Source: UBA4416 sp046594225 (GTDB lineage Bacteria > Bacteroidota > Bacteroidia > B-17B0 > Aurantibacillaceae). From it: a DNA stretch of 44,961 nt. A program made the translations under genes and the position numbers. Position 1 is the first letter of the stretch. Each line of letters starts with the position of its first letter. Of this stretch, positions 9,162-19,227 are shown piece by piece. Below the pieces are notes generated by a model. That model was given only the letters and a program-made list of their open reading frames with translations, was not told the DNA's origin and ran no database searches. The stretch lies in NCBI GenBank assembly GCA_046594225.1, contig JBKJPW010000169.1:1-44961 (forward strand). Reading direction: 5' to 3'.

Positions 9162-12100
9162 ATGAAAAAAAATCTATTAATTGTATTAGGGCTTATTGCC
9201 ATATGTTTTTCGCAAACATTAACATCACAAACTACTCAAGCTAGAAAAATAGATCCAAATCAATTTGATGAAGTAGGCGCTCGCCAACAGGCAAAAGCTA
9301 AAGGAATCAAATCAACCGAAATTGATGGATACGTTCAGTTTTTGAAGAATGATTTTGCTTCACAAAAAGCTTTAGCAAAACAAGCGCATAAGCACACTCC
9401 TTATGAAGCTGCTGGTACTCCTGGTATACAAGAAACCGTTATTTATTTAGAGCCAAATAAACCGATGAGTTTAGGTTGCCCTAATATGGGTTTTGAGCAA
9501 TATAATTTTAATGGCTGGACGGGTGGAATAGGAACTGTTGCTACAGGTCCAGTAGGAGGAAATCCTAATTATACGTCCACTGGAGGGGCCATTGTAAACA
9601 CCGCGGGCAATAACGTACCTCCTTCCAATACAGTTAATTACCATACTATTATGTCGCTTCCAGCAGTAGATCCAAATCTATTAACTATTAACGGATATGA
9701 CGAAAATGCTTGTAAAGCTGTAGGTACTCAAACAATTTCACAAATTCCTTATGTAAGTCCATTCAGTTTTGATCCTGTTTCAGTTAGAATGAATGGAACA
9801 AATGCAAATTATAGAGCCTGTCGATTAAAATACATTACAACTTCATCTTCCACTAATCAGCGTTTATCTTTTAGCTATGCTGTTGTATTACAAAATCCAT
9901 CTGGACATGCAGTTGAAGAATCTCCTTATTTTAAAGTAGAAGTAAGAAATGAAGGGACTGGGGCAATTTTACCAGGCTGTACATCTTATACTTTCAACCC
10001 AAAATCATCTTTACCTTCTGATTCATTAATGCAATCAAATGTAGGTAGTGCTTTTGACCCTACTTTTTATAGAAAATGGCAATATTACTCTGTTGATTTA
10101 TCAACCTTACCCTCAGGTACAAACGTTTCCATTAATTTTGAAGTAGGTGGTTGCACTCAAAGCGGACACTGGGGCTATGCTTATGTTGATGCAGAATGTG
10201 GAGGTATTGGTACGCCTTATGCTAATATGTGTTCTGGTTCAAACTTTGCAACTTTAGTAGCTCCCACTGGCTTCACAACCTACCAATGGTATGGACCTAG
10301 CGGGCTTATTGCAGGTGCCACTAATGACACATTAATTGAAAATCCTGCTACTCCTGGAACAACTTATTCTGTTAACATGGTTTCGCCAGGTGGCTGTGTA
10401 ATAACACAAACAGTTACAATTGGTTTCACAACCGTAAACATTATTAATTTAAATTCAACTAGTTCATGTGCGGGCGGAAACTCAGGCACGGCTTATGTTC
10501 AAGCAAACGGCAGTAATGGTATATACACTTATTCTTGGACAGCAGTACCTTCTGGTGCTCCCGCGGGAACATCACAAACAGCCATAGGCCTTGCTCCTGG
10601 CAACTATAGTGTGCTTGTTTCTTCAACTACTTGCGGCCAAGCATCGGCCAATTTATCGGTTGGTGTTTCCCCTCCATTCTTTCTAGCTCAAACAAAATCA
10701 TTTTGTGGAAATGCCACTGCTATTCCTTTATCGGGGGGAAGTAATTATTCTTGGTATTACAACAATAGCTTAATACCTGCTCCTATTGGCATAAATGATA
10801 CACTTTATATTAATAATGCTCAAGCTGGTGATATTTATACGGCAGTATATAATAATGCATCCGGTTGTAGAGACTCCATTGCTTACACATTAAATTTAGT
10901 AACAGGCGGGAGTTCTTATTTCTCCAATACAACCAATGTTTGTCCTAATGACAGTAATGGTACTACAATCATAAATTTAAACACTCCTTTTTCTGCACCT
11001 TACAGTTATTTAGTAACCGGGCCAACTGCAGCTAATACAGTTTCAAATACTTCAACTAGTGCTACAAGTTTATCTCTTTCGTTATTGGCTCCTGGAACTT
11101 ATACGGCTGTAATTAATGATGGTTTATGTATTTACAACAATACGGTTACTGTTGGCGTAATAGCAACTAACTTTACAATAACTCCTACAAATACGGTGTT
11201 ATGTTTTCCTGAAGATGTAACATTAAATTTTGATTTTGGAGATGTGGCTCCTGCAACTTGTGGTTTATCGTCTACAGGATCTTGTCCTACTCCAAACATT
11301 GTACAGTTAGGATTTGGTACTAGTGTAAATAATTCAACTACATATCCCGCTATTTACAGTAACTGGTATAAAAATGCAAGGCACCAGATTTTGTATACTG
11401 CCAGTGAACTAATAGCTGCTGGTGTGCAAGCAGGTAAAATATCCAGCATTGCATTTGATATTACTACAATAACTGGAACAACTAGTTACCCTAATTTTTC
11501 TATAAAACTGAAGTGTACGTCTGTAAATGATTTAGGTGTTGGTACAGCCTTTGATAATACAGGATTATCTCAAGTATATTTTGCACCAACAATCAATATT
11601 ACTACAGGTTGGAATACTTACAATTTTACAACAGCCTACGAATGGGACGGTGTTTCTAACATACTAGTAGATGTTTGTAGTGATTTAACAGCTAACTACA
11701 CTAACAACTCTTCGTCGCCTTATACAGCAACTACGTTTAACTCTGTGAGATGGTTTAATAGTGATGTTACCCCCGCTTGTTCAAATACAACATCATCAAG
11801 TTATACACCTAACTCAACTTATAGACCTAACATTAAGTTTGGTAATTGCGGAGCTTCTTCTCCATCAGCTTATACGGTAACTGTTTCGGCAAATGGAACT
11901 ATTACAACCAATTATGGAAATGATTCTCTTAAAGTAGCTCCTTCATCAGGAACTCCTCCTGCAAGTGGCAATATTATTTATACAATTTCTGTTACTAATC
12001 CCGTTGGTGGCTGTGTAGTAACTCAAACAGTTGAAGTATTATATCCTCCTGTTACAACAAGTATTACAACAATAGGTGGAAATGTAACTTTATGTGAGGG

Positions 12101-13355
12101 AAGTGCTACAAATTTATCTGCAACTGGTGCTTTTACTTATGAATGGTTTTATCAGGTGGGTGCTGGCGGTCCATTACAATCTATCGCTACAACATCAGGC
12201 GTTACAGTAATACCTCCAGCAGTTGGCGTTAATACATATGTAGTAACTGGTAATTCGCCTTGCCCAAGCAGCACACCTGACACTAAAACGGTTACTGTAA
12301 ATGTAATACCTAAAGCAAACTTAATTGTTACGCCTTTACCAGATGTTACTAAATGTTTAAATATGCCATATGCATTTAATGCAGCTGCAGGCTCAACAAC
12401 AGCAGGAAATTCAGGCATGCCTTATACATATTCTTGGACAGAATTACCAGGAAATACACCTGCACCAGGCGTTAACACATTATCAACTTATACTACAAAT
12501 AGTAATTCTACTACTACATTGGTTATTGCTGTTAGTGGGTCTTGCGCTATTCCAACATCAGATACTGTAGTTGTTAAGAATTTTGCAAATGATTTAGGCA
12601 TTACTATAACAAATTCAATTATAACATGTCCAAATAAACCTCTTGATTTAAATGCAACGATAACAGGTGGGCATGCTATTTATAATTACACCTGGACAGT
12701 TAATTCTATTCCTGTAGCAAACACTCCAACATTAAGCTACACTAGTCCATCTTCTGGTGGAACTTATGTTGTGCAGGTTACTGTAATGGATAGTTGTTCA
12801 TATCAAGCAAATGATAATGATGTAATTGTTGTTTTACCTAACACTTTAAATATAGCCATCGTTGATTCTGTGTCGTTGTGTGGCAATACTCCGTTTACAT
12901 TATCATCAACATCAAGCGGTGGTTATCCTAATTATACCTACCAATGGTTTTTATTACCTAATAGCAATAGTATTTCTAACACCGCTGGTTTATCTTCTAA
13001 TACTCCGGCTAACGAAGGAAATTATTCAATTCAAGTTGTTATTTCGGATAGCTGTGGATACCAAATGTCTGACATACAAGTTATCAATGTATTACCTCCA
13101 TGTCAGGTTGAAATACCAAATGTAATTACTCCAAATGGTGACGGTGCAAATGATTATTTTAGAATTAAAAACATTGAGTACCATCCAAATACAAATGTAA
13201 TCATCTTTGATAGATGGGGATTAAAAGTGTTTGAAAGCCCTAACTACAATAACGAATGGAAAGGTGATGGTGTTTCTGATGGTACGTTCTTCTACGTAAT
13301 TGATGTTCCTCAAGATAAAAAGTACAGTGGGTTTATAACTGTATTTAAAAAATAA
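9162..13355 (+). CDS. giant secreted multi-domain protein with T9SS type B sorting domain
   Basis: About 1,397 residues from the ATG at 9162, preferred over a GTG at 9141 because it directly begins the signal peptide (MKKNLLIVLGLIAICFS). The mature protein is Ser/Thr/Asn-rich and beta-rich, with several Ig-like or PKD-like repeats (recurring YTYSW and YTYQW strands and GTYTA or GNYSV turns). Near the middle is a larger beta-sandwich with HQILYTASELIAAG. The last ~85 residues begin ITPNGDGANDYF and contain IFDRWGLKVFES and GTFFYVIDV, the gliding-motility-associated type B C-terminal domain. It is therefore probably exported by Sec and T9SS and placed on the surface or released. No enzymatic domain was recognised; an adhesin-like role is inference. 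Confidence 0.9.
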   Translation: MKKNLLIVLGLIAICFSQTLTSQTTQARKIDPNQFDEVGARQQAKAKGIKSTEIDGYVQFLKNDFASQKALAKQAHKHTPYEAAGTPGIQETVIYLEPNKPMSLGCPNMGFEQYNFNGWTGGIGTVATGPVGGNPNYTSTGGAIVNTAGNNVPPSNTVNYHTIMSLPAVDPNLLTINGYDENACKAVGTQTISQIPYVSPFSFDPVSVRMNGTNANYRACRLKYITTSSSTNQRLSFSYAVVLQNPSGHAVEESPYFKVEVRNEGTGAILPGCTSYTFNPKSSLPSDSLMQSNVGSAFDPTFYRKWQYYSVDLSTLPSGTNVSINFEVGGCTQSGHWGYAYVDAECGGIGTPYANMCSGSNFATLVAPTGFTTYQWYGPSGLIAGATNDTLIENPATPGTTYSVNMVSPGGCVITQTVTIGFTTVNIINLNSTSSCAGGNSGTAYVQANGSNGIYTYSWTAVPSGAPAGTSQTAIGLAPGNYSVLVSSTTCGQASANLSVGVSPPFFLAQTKSFCGNATAIPLSGGSNYSWYYNNSLIPAPIGINDTLYINNAQAGDIYTAVYNNASGCRDSIAYTLNLVTGGSSYFSNTTNVCPNDSNGTTIINLNTPFSAPYSYLVTGPTAANTVSNTSTSATSLSLSLLAPGTYTAVINDGLCIYNNTVTVGVIATNFTITPTNTVLCFPEDVTLNFDFGDVAPATCGLSSTGSCPTPNIVQLGFGTSVNNSTTYPAIYSNWYKNARHQILYTASELIAAGVQAGKISSIAFDITTITGTTSYPNFSIKLKCTSVNDLGVGTAFDNTGLSQVYFAPTINITTGWNTYNFTTAYEWDGVSNILVDVCSDLTANYTNNSSSPYTATTFNSVRWFNSDVTPACSNTTSSSYTPNSTYRPNIKFGNCGASSPSAYTVTVSANGTITTNYGNDSLKVAPSSGTPPASGNIIYTISVTNPVGGCVVTQTVEVLYPPVTTSITTIGGNVTLCEGSATNLSATGAFTYEWFYQVGAGGPLQSIATTSGVTVIPPAVGVNTYVVTGNSPCPSSTPDTKTVTVNVIPKANLIVTPLPDVTKCLNMPYAFNAAAGSTTAGNSGMPYTYSWTELPGNTPAPGVNTLSTYTTNSNSTTTLVIAVSGSCAIPTSDTVVVKNFANDLGITITNSIITCPNKPLDLNATITGGHAIYNYTWTVNSIPVANTPTLSYTSPSSGGTYVVQVTVMDSCSYQANDNDVIVVLPNTLNIAIVDSVSLCGNTPFTLSSTSSGGYPNYTYQWFLLPNSNSISNTAGLSSNTPANEGNYSIQVVISDSCGYQMSDIQVINVLPPCQVEIPNVITPNGDGANDYFRIKNIEYHPNTNVIIFDRWGLKVFESPNYNNEWKGDGVSDGTFFYVIDVPQDKKYSGFITVFKK

Positions 13356-13374
13356 TTAGACATGTATTAAAAAT

Positions 13375-13410
13375 AAAAAACCTCCTCAATTAATTGAGGA
13401 GGTTTTTTAT
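13375..13410. terminator. bidirectional intrinsic terminator
   Basis: A perfect 11-bp stem (CCTCCTCAATT and its complement, 13381-13402) is flanked by A6 on the left and T6 on the right. It sits between two converging genes (stops at 13355 and 13431) and can end transcription from both sides. Confidence 0.9.
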
Positions 13411-13430
13411 TTTATTAAATTAATGCAATT

Positions 13431-14675
13431 TTAAACAGAAGTTTTTTGTTTATTCAAACGAATAACATTAGCTAAGGATTTTAAAGCTCTGTCATGTTTT
13501 TTTACAAATGGATTTTCTAAATCCCAAACGTATCCAGCTAAGACTGAGCAAATTTGTTTTTTAATTTCCGGGTCTGGATTTTCTGAAAAGAAAATTTCGT
13601 GTAAATCTCCTTCGTACCAACCCGACACATAAGATCTAAATGTATTAATGCCTTGCATCATGTAATCTGTATATTGAGTTTGCCAATCTACTTTATTTCC
13701 TTTCAACGTGTCGCAAACTAATTTAGCGGCTTTATTTCCAGATTCCATTGCAAAAGTTACTCCCGATGAAAACACAGGATCTAAGAACTCAGTAGCATTT
13801 CCACATAATACAAATCCATCTCCATACAATTGTTTAGTAGAAATAGCATATCCTTCAATGGTACGAGGTTCAAATACCATTTCAGCATCTCCAAAACGTT
13901 CTTTAGTATGAACATCTGCATTAATAATGTCTTTCATCCTTTCTACCATTCCTTCAGGATAATCTTTAAAGAATTCAGGGTCTGCTACAAAACCAACTGA
14001 TGTGATGCCGTTAGAAAAAGGAATAATCCAAATCCAAGTACGTGGTTGATGAACAACAACCGTAATACGATTTCCATCAATACCGTCAGGGCGTTTCAAA
14101 TCTTTAAAATGTACGAAATGTGTTTTACGAGGATCAAAATTAGATGGCTTATCTAATCCAAACATCCGAGGTATAACTCTACCATAACCACTAGCATCCA
14201 CAATAAACTTTGCTTCAATTTGTTCTTCAACCCCATCTTTATTTACAACTGTAGTCGTTGAATCCGTTCCTTGAAATTTAATGTCTTTTACCGCCATTTC
14301 GTGTTGAACATCAACCCCCATTGATGCAGCTGTATCTGCTAATATTTTATCAAAATGCGCGCGAGGTACTTGCCAAGTCCAATTCCAACCTTTACTAAAT
14401 TGATCTTTAAAATTAAAATCACAAACCTCATTGCCTCTAACAAACTTAGCCCCAAATTTTTCTTGAAATCCAGCTTTTTTAACTGCCTCCAACAAGCCTG
14501 CTTCTTCAAGATGGTCCATTACTCTTGGCAATAAACTTTCTCCAATAACAAAACGAGGAAATTTTTCTTTTTCAACGATTCTAACTTTATATCCAGCTTT
14601 ATTAATAATACTTGCAGCTATTGTTCCTGCGGGTCCAGCTCCAATAACAAGAACATCTACTTGTGTAGTTTGCAT
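13431..14675 (-). CDS. FAD-dependent oxidoreductase of the flavin halogenase-like group
   Basis: About 414 residues from the preferred ATG at 14675; an upstream ATG at 14723 would put 16 extra residues before the Rossmann strand. It has the FAD-binding GAGPAG (12-17), FVIGESLLP (42-50), a GFxxKxGAxF stretch (69-78), WIWIIP (214-219, fitting WxWxIP) and FLDPVFSSG (297-305, fitting FxxPxxSxG). Together these are the landmark motifs of flavin-dependent halogenases, especially phenolic ones, although related non-halogenating oxidoreductases share several of them. It uses reduced FAD and oxygen; the substrate is unknown. No flavin reductase, acyl carrier protein or polyketide gene is adjacent. The geranylgeranyl-reductase-like family is the main alternative. 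Confidence 0.8.
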   Translation of the reverse strand: MQTTQVDVLVIGAGPAGTIAASIINKAGYKVRIVEKEKFPRFVIGESLLPRVMDHLEEAGLLEAVKKAGFQEKFGAKFVRGNEVCDFNFKDQFSKGWNWTWQVPRAHFDKILADTAASMGVDVQHEMAVKDIKFQGTDSTTTVVNKDGVEEQIEAKFIVDASGYGRVIPRMFGLDKPSNFDPRKTHFVHFKDLKRPDGIDGNRITVVVHQPRTWIWIIPFSNGITSVGFVADPEFFKDYPEGMVERMKDIINADVHTKERFGDAEMVFEPRTIEGYAISTKQLYGDGFVLCGNATEFLDPVFSSGVTFAMESGNKAAKLVCDTLKGNKVDWQTQYTDYMMQGINTFRSYVSGWYEGDLHEIFFSENPDPEIKKQICSVLAGYVWDLENPFVKKHDRALKSLANVIRLNKQKTSV

Positions 14676-14786
14676 GATTTTAAAAATTTTAGTAAAGTTA
14701 CACTGTTTTTGAATGTAATACAACAGTGACCAGATTTTTTTGTTTGTTATAAGCCTGAGAAATATCAGCTTTAAACAAGTTTTTGT

Positions 14787-15896
14787 TTAACAATTTAATT
14801 GATAAATTTTACCTGGAAGTGACTTAATAATGTTTGAAAACTCCAATTGTAAAAGATATCCGGAAGTTTTGCTGATGGGAAAATTAGTAGCATAACAAAT
14901 TTCATCTACATGCAATTGTTTTTTAGTGTCAAAAGCTTTTACGATACACTGCTCTTCGGCAGATAAATTAAGAAGCAAAGGAATTTGCTTGGTTATTTTA
15001 TTTTTCACTTCCTGATTCCAATTCATAATATACATTAAATCGGCTGAACTTTCAATTAAGCTTGCTCTATTGGATTTAATTAAACCATTACATCCTTCAC
15101 TTAATACTTCTCCTGCTCTACCCGGAAAAGCAAAAATATCTTTATTGTACGAGTTGGCTATTGTAGCAGTAATTAAACTACCTCCTCCTCTTTTAGACTC
15201 AACTACAACTAAAGCGTCGCACATGCCAGCTACAATTCTATTTCTTTTAGGGAAATTTTCTTTGTCAGGATTTGTATCACTCATGAATTCCGTTAACAAA
15301 CCTCCTTGTAAAATCATTTTTGCGGCATAATTAGAATGTACAGATGGGTAAACCCTATCTAAACCATGCGCCAAAACGCCCACAGTACTCAAACCGTTAT
15401 CTAGAGCCGCCTTATGTGCAGTAATATCAATACCGTAAGCTAACCCACTAACCACTAAACATCCGCTGTTAGTTAAATCTGAAATAAACTTTTCAGTCGT
15501 TTCTTTTCCATAAACCGAAGGCGTTCTTGTGCCAACAATAGCCACAATTTTTTCAGTATTTAAATCGGCATTACCCTTATAGTATAACATTACAGGGCTG
15601 TCATTACAATTTTTTAAACGTTGTGGAAATTTTTTTTCTGTAAAGAACAAGGCTTGAATTTTATTTACTTGAATAAAATCAACTTCTTTTTCTGCTCTTT
15701 CTAAAACTGATTTGCTGTTGTATATAGCCGCAGCTGTGTAAGTTCCAATACCTGGAATTTTTTCGAGTTGAGCTTTGCTCGTTTTAAAAACTTGCTCAGC
15801 ACTGCCACAATACGCCACTAAATTTTTAGCTAAAACATCGCCAACTCCATCTAATAAAGTTAGTCCAATTTGATATGTTAAATCGATAGCCGACAT
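14787..15896 (-). CDS. dprA: DNA-processing protein DprA
   Basis: A 369-residue protein of normal DprA length. The N terminus has helix-hairpin-helix-type motifs (LLDGVGDVLAKNLV, IPGIGTYTAAAI). The Rossmann core carries VGTRTPSVYGK, SGLAYGIDITAHKAAL, the HGLDRVYP segment and NRIVAGMCDALVVVES with GGGSLITATIA. A winged-helix-like C terminus follows (about residues 305-369, HVDEICYATNFPISKTSGYLLQLEF). DprA protects incoming single-stranded DNA and loads RecA during natural transformation. No other competence gene is nearby. It is divergent from the TonB receptor gene with a 51-bp gap; a TAATTTTG on the minus strand (15932-15939) is a plausible -7 element. Confidence 0.95.
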   Translation of the reverse strand: MSAIDLTYQIGLTLLDGVGDVLAKNLVAYCGSAEQVFKTSKAQLEKIPGIGTYTAAAIYNSKSVLERAEKEVDFIQVNKIQALFFTEKKFPQRLKNCNDSPVMLYYKGNADLNTEKIVAIVGTRTPSVYGKETTEKFISDLTNSGCLVVSGLAYGIDITAHKAALDNGLSTVGVLAHGLDRVYPSVHSNYAAKMILQGGLLTEFMSDTNPDKENFPKRNRIVAGMCDALVVVESKRGGGSLITATIANSYNKDIFAFPGRAGEVLSEGCNGLIKSNRASLIESSADLMYIMNWNQEVKNKITKQIPLLLNLSAEEQCIVKAFDTKKQLHVDEICYATNFPISKTSGYLLQLEFSNIIKSLPGKIYQLNC

Positions 15897-15939
15897 TTGT
15901 TAAATAATACTTAATTATTACATTGTGTTCGCAAAATTA
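15897..15939. promoter_or_regulatory. divergent promoter region between dprA and the TonB receptor gene
   Basis: Plus strand: TTG at 15897-15899 and TACATTGT at 15919-15926 with a 19-nt spacer, an imperfect match to the Bacteroidota pattern. Minus strand: TAATTTTG (15939-15932) fits TAnnTTTG. Both genes must be read from this 51-bp gap, so the promoters probably overlap. Confidence 0.35.
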
Positions 15940-15947
15940 AACAGATA

Positions 15948-18371
15948 ATGGTTAAAAACGTCAAATATATTTTAACAGGAGCATTTTTTTATACATGCCA
16001 AATTTACGCTCAAACATTAGGAGTTGTTAAAGGAGTAGTAAAAGATAAATCTAACAATGAGTCATTGCCAGGGGCTGTAGTTGTTTTAGATAAGACTAAA
16101 GGGGTTGCTGCCGATATTGAAGGTGCTTTTTATATGAACGCAGGAGAGGGAAATCATACCTTAGAGTGTAGTTTTTTAGGTTATCAAAAATATTCTGAAA
16201 ATATTACAATTAAGGGAAACGATACCATTACAGTAAATATAATTTTGAGTAACGAAATCCAGTCTGTAGCTAATGGCAATCAATTATTAGATGAAGTAGT
16301 TATATCAGCTGGAAGGTTTGAGCAAAAACTATCTGACGTTACAGTAAGTATGGAAGTAATAAAACCTGCCATTATTGAAAATAAAGCTTCGCAAAGCTTA
16401 GATGTCATAATGAATCAGGTGCCAGGAGTAGTTGTATCTGATGGGCAAGCAAGTATACGTGGGGGAAGTGGTTACAGCTATGGTGCTGGAACTCGGGTGT
16501 TAATGTTGGTAGATGAAATGCCAATGATTAGTGCAGACGCGGCCGATATTAAATGGAACTATCTGCCTTTAGAAAATCTAGAGCAAGTTGAGGTCATTAA
16601 AGGGGCTGCTTCGGCATTATTTGGTTCATCTGCTATGAATGGTGTTATTAATATGCGCACAGCTTATGCTAAAGACAAGCCTCAAACAACCGTATCATTA
16701 TTTGCAGCTACTTACGATGCTCCTAAATATTTAAAATACAAATGGTGGCAAGGAACCAGTCAAACACAAAGCGGAGTAAATTTTTCTCATTCCGAAAAAA
16801 TTGGTCAATTAGATTTAGTTTTAGGTGGGCACATGTTTAACGACGAAGGATACCGCTACTTAGAAACAGAAAAACGTGGACGTTTTAATATGAATTTACG
16901 TTATAACTTTAAAAAAATTCAAGGTTTATCCATTGGCGTTAATACAAATATGATGGAAACCCGAGGTGGTTTATTTTTCTTATGGCAGAATGCAGATTCT
17001 GTTTATTTTCCTCAAGGCTTAAACATTCAGCGTTTTTCAAATCAACGTTGTAATATTGACCCATATATTAATTATTTCACTAAAAAGGGAGGGAAATTTA
17101 GTTTACGTTCGAGATATTATTTAACGAATAATACCAACGATAAAAATCAAGGTTCCAGAGCAGAATTATATTATAATGAATTTCAGTACCAAAAACGTTT
17201 CAAAAATAATTTCACTATGACTTATGGTGCAGTTTATATGGAACAGCAAGTCATTGCAGATTCCTTATATGGACGACATACTGGAAAAAATTATGCAGGT
17301 TATGCTCAGTTTGATTATAAATATAGAAGGTTAACAACCTCTGTTGGTATACGTGGCGAATACAACAGAATAGATACATCTTATACCAGAGGTTATTTAA
17401 ACCCTCAAATAAAAGATTTACCATTTCAACCTGTGTTTAGAGCAGGTATGAATTATCATTTGTTAGAATATACATTTCTTCGTGCTTCGTATGGGCAAGG
17501 ATACCGCTTTCCAACTATTGCCGAAAAATATGTAAGTACTAGTGTGAGCGCTTTAAAAATTTATCCAAACCAATCTCTCCAACCAGAAAGAGGATGGAGT
17601 GCGGAAATAGGCATCAAACAAGGATTTAAACTATTTAATTTTAAAGGATTTTTGGATATTGCTGGGTTTTGGACAGAGTATAGCGAAATGGTAGAATTTG
17701 CCTTTGATATTTATGGAGAAAAAACTGGGCAGTTTTACTTAGACATCAACAAAGCTGGATTTAAATCACAAAATGTTGGTAATGCACGTATCAATGGTAT
17801 TGATGCCTCAATTACTGGAACAGGCAAAATGGGTCCAATAAATGTAACAACCTTAATTGGATTTACATATACAAACCCAATATACTTAAATTATGATCCT
17901 TTAAAAGATACATTAGGAATAGAAGGCTTAAAAGTATTAAAATATAGAAATCAACAATTATTTAAAGCGGACGTTCAATTAGATTATAAAAAAATATCTA
18001 TAGGATGGAGCACACGATATTACAGTTATATGGAAAATGTTGACAGACGTTTTGAACAAAGTATTTTGCACGAGTACAATGACATTGCAAATGGTGTAAA
18101 CTGGGATTCAATTCCTTCTACGTACATTATTCAAGGTTTAAAGGAATATAGACAGGAACACCGAAATTCTACATACCTTTATATAGGAGGCAAAGAAGTA
18201 GCTAGTTGGGCTGGCGATTGGATTCATGATGCCAGAATTTCTTATCAACTTTCAAAAGCTTTAAAAGCTTCTATTATTGTGAACAATGTATTTAATGCTG
18301 AATATAGTTTAAGGCCAGGCGATGTTCGCCCTCCACGCATGTTTTTATTTCAACTAATGATAAGGATTTAG
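15948..18371 (+). CDS. TonB-dependent outer-membrane receptor
   Basis: An 807-residue protein. It has a signal peptide ending near IYAQ (residue 22), a carboxypeptidase-like regulatory domain (about 25-110, VVKGVVKDKSNNESLPGAVV through SFLGYQKY), a plug domain (about 118-232, with LDEVVISAGRFEQ, SIRGGSGYSYG and the terminal VEVIKGAASALFGSSAMNGVI), and a long beta-barrel with many aromatic strands to the C terminus. It imports a large or scarce nutrient across the outer membrane using TonB energy. No SusD partner follows, so it is not a SusCD pair. The ligand cannot be read from the sequence; iron complex, cobalamin or peptide are all possible. Confidence 0.93.
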   Translation: MVKNVKYILTGAFFYTCQIYAQTLGVVKGVVKDKSNNESLPGAVVVLDKTKGVAADIEGAFYMNAGEGNHTLECSFLGYQKYSENITIKGNDTITVNIILSNEIQSVANGNQLLDEVVISAGRFEQKLSDVTVSMEVIKPAIIENKASQSLDVIMNQVPGVVVSDGQASIRGGSGYSYGAGTRVLMLVDEMPMISADAADIKWNYLPLENLEQVEVIKGAASALFGSSAMNGVINMRTAYAKDKPQTTVSLFAATYDAPKYLKYKWWQGTSQTQSGVNFSHSEKIGQLDLVLGGHMFNDEGYRYLETEKRGRFNMNLRYNFKKIQGLSIGVNTNMMETRGGLFFLWQNADSVYFPQGLNIQRFSNQRCNIDPYINYFTKKGGKFSLRSRYYLTNNTNDKNQGSRAELYYNEFQYQKRFKNNFTMTYGAVYMEQQVIADSLYGRHTGKNYAGYAQFDYKYRRLTTSVGIRGEYNRIDTSYTRGYLNPQIKDLPFQPVFRAGMNYHLLEYTFLRASYGQGYRFPTIAEKYVSTSVSALKIYPNQSLQPERGWSAEIGIKQGFKLFNFKGFLDIAGFWTEYSEMVEFAFDIYGEKTGQFYLDINKAGFKSQNVGNARINGIDASITGTGKMGPINVTTLIGFTYTNPIYLNYDPLKDTLGIEGLKVLKYRNQQLFKADVQLDYKKISIGWSTRYYSYMENVDRRFEQSILHEYNDIANGVNWDSIPSTYIIQGLKEYRQEHRNSTYLYIGGKEVASWAGDWIHDARISYQLSKALKASIIVNNVFNAEYSLRPGDVRPPRMFLFQLMIRI

Positions 18372-18440
18372 TGTTAATATTTTAGCATTTTTTAGAAATA
18401 ATCCCCTCTATAATATTGTACCTTTACAACCAAAAAAACA

Positions 18441-19178
18441 ATGGAAACAAATTTTAAAAAAACTGATTTAAATAATATTGAAAGCGCTACAATTGTTAAC
18501 GAACGTTCACTTTTTGCATCTGTATTTACGTGGATGTTTTTAGCATTAGGGGTTACTACTTTATTCTCATTAATATTTGCTTACAATCCTACTTTTGGTA
18601 ACCTATTATATAATATTGGCGAAGATGGATATGCAACAGGCATTTCTATTATGGGTTGGATTTGTATGTTAGCACCTTTAGGGCTTGTTTTAGTAATGAG
18701 TTTCGCGTTTAATAAACTACCCTTTGCTGCTTTAATGGCCATCTTTTTTGGTTACGCAGCATTAAATGGGATTAGCTTTAGTGCTATATTCCATATTTAT
18801 CAATTAGATTCAATAGGCGTGGTATTTGGTAGTACATGCGCTTTATTTGGCGTGATGGCAGTAGCAGGTTATACGACTAAAGCTGATTTAACGAAAATGG
18901 GATCTTTGTTAATGATTGGATTAATTGGTATTGTGATTGCTTCTCTTATTAATATGTTTATGCATAGCGATTCAATGGGATATATTATTAGTATTATAAG
19001 TGTTGTAGTATTTACCGGATTAACCGCTTACGATGTTCAAAAAATTAAGGAAATGGCACAGATAAATGATGGTTCTTCAGACTTCAAAAAAATGGGAGTA
19101 ATGGGTGCATTAACCTTATATCTTGATTTTATCAACTTGTTCTTGTCGTTATTACGTTTATTTGGTAAAAAGAATTAA
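18441..19178 (+). CDS. Bax inhibitor-1/YccA family membrane protein
   Basis: A 245-residue protein with seven hydrophobic helices. It carries family features: RSLFASVFTWMFLALGVTTLFS near the N terminus, FGYAALNGISFSAIF in the middle, and VVVFTGLTAYDVQKIKEMA followed by LTLYLDFINLFLSLLRLFG at the C terminus. The acidic residue in TAYDVQKIK matches the conserved Asp linked to calcium leak in BsYetJ. It lies in the inner membrane; roles of bacterial members include calcium or proton leak and interaction with membrane proteases. A TACCTTTA element at 18419-18426 may be its own -7 box. Confidence 0.93.
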   Translation: METNFKKTDLNNIESATIVNERSLFASVFTWMFLALGVTTLFSLIFAYNPTFGNLLYNIGEDGYATGISIMGWICMLAPLGLVLVMSFAFNKLPFAALMAIFFGYAALNGISFSAIFHIYQLDSIGVVFGSTCALFGVMAVAGYTTKADLTKMGSLLMIGLIGIVIASLINMFMHSDSMGYIISIISVVVFTGLTAYDVQKIKEMAQINDGSSDFKKMGVMGALTLYLDFINLFLSLLRLFGKKN

Positions 19179-19198
19179 AAGATAAATTAAAAACAAAG

Positions 19199-19227
19199 AG
19201 CCCTTGTATATTTACGAGGGCTTTTTA
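19199..19227. terminator. intrinsic terminator after the Bax inhibitor gene
   Basis: A 10-bp stem (AGCCCTTGTA paired with TACGAGGGCT, one G-T pair, 19199-19208 and 19213-19222) is followed by a T-run. It overlaps the stop codon of the convergent glycosyltransferase gene (19212), so it may serve both genes. Confidence 0.8.

Noticed and set aside
12152..13125. Short open frames in other phases within the giant T9SS gene
   Set aside because: They arise from the repetitive Thr/Ser/Asn codons of the real gene and have no independent features.
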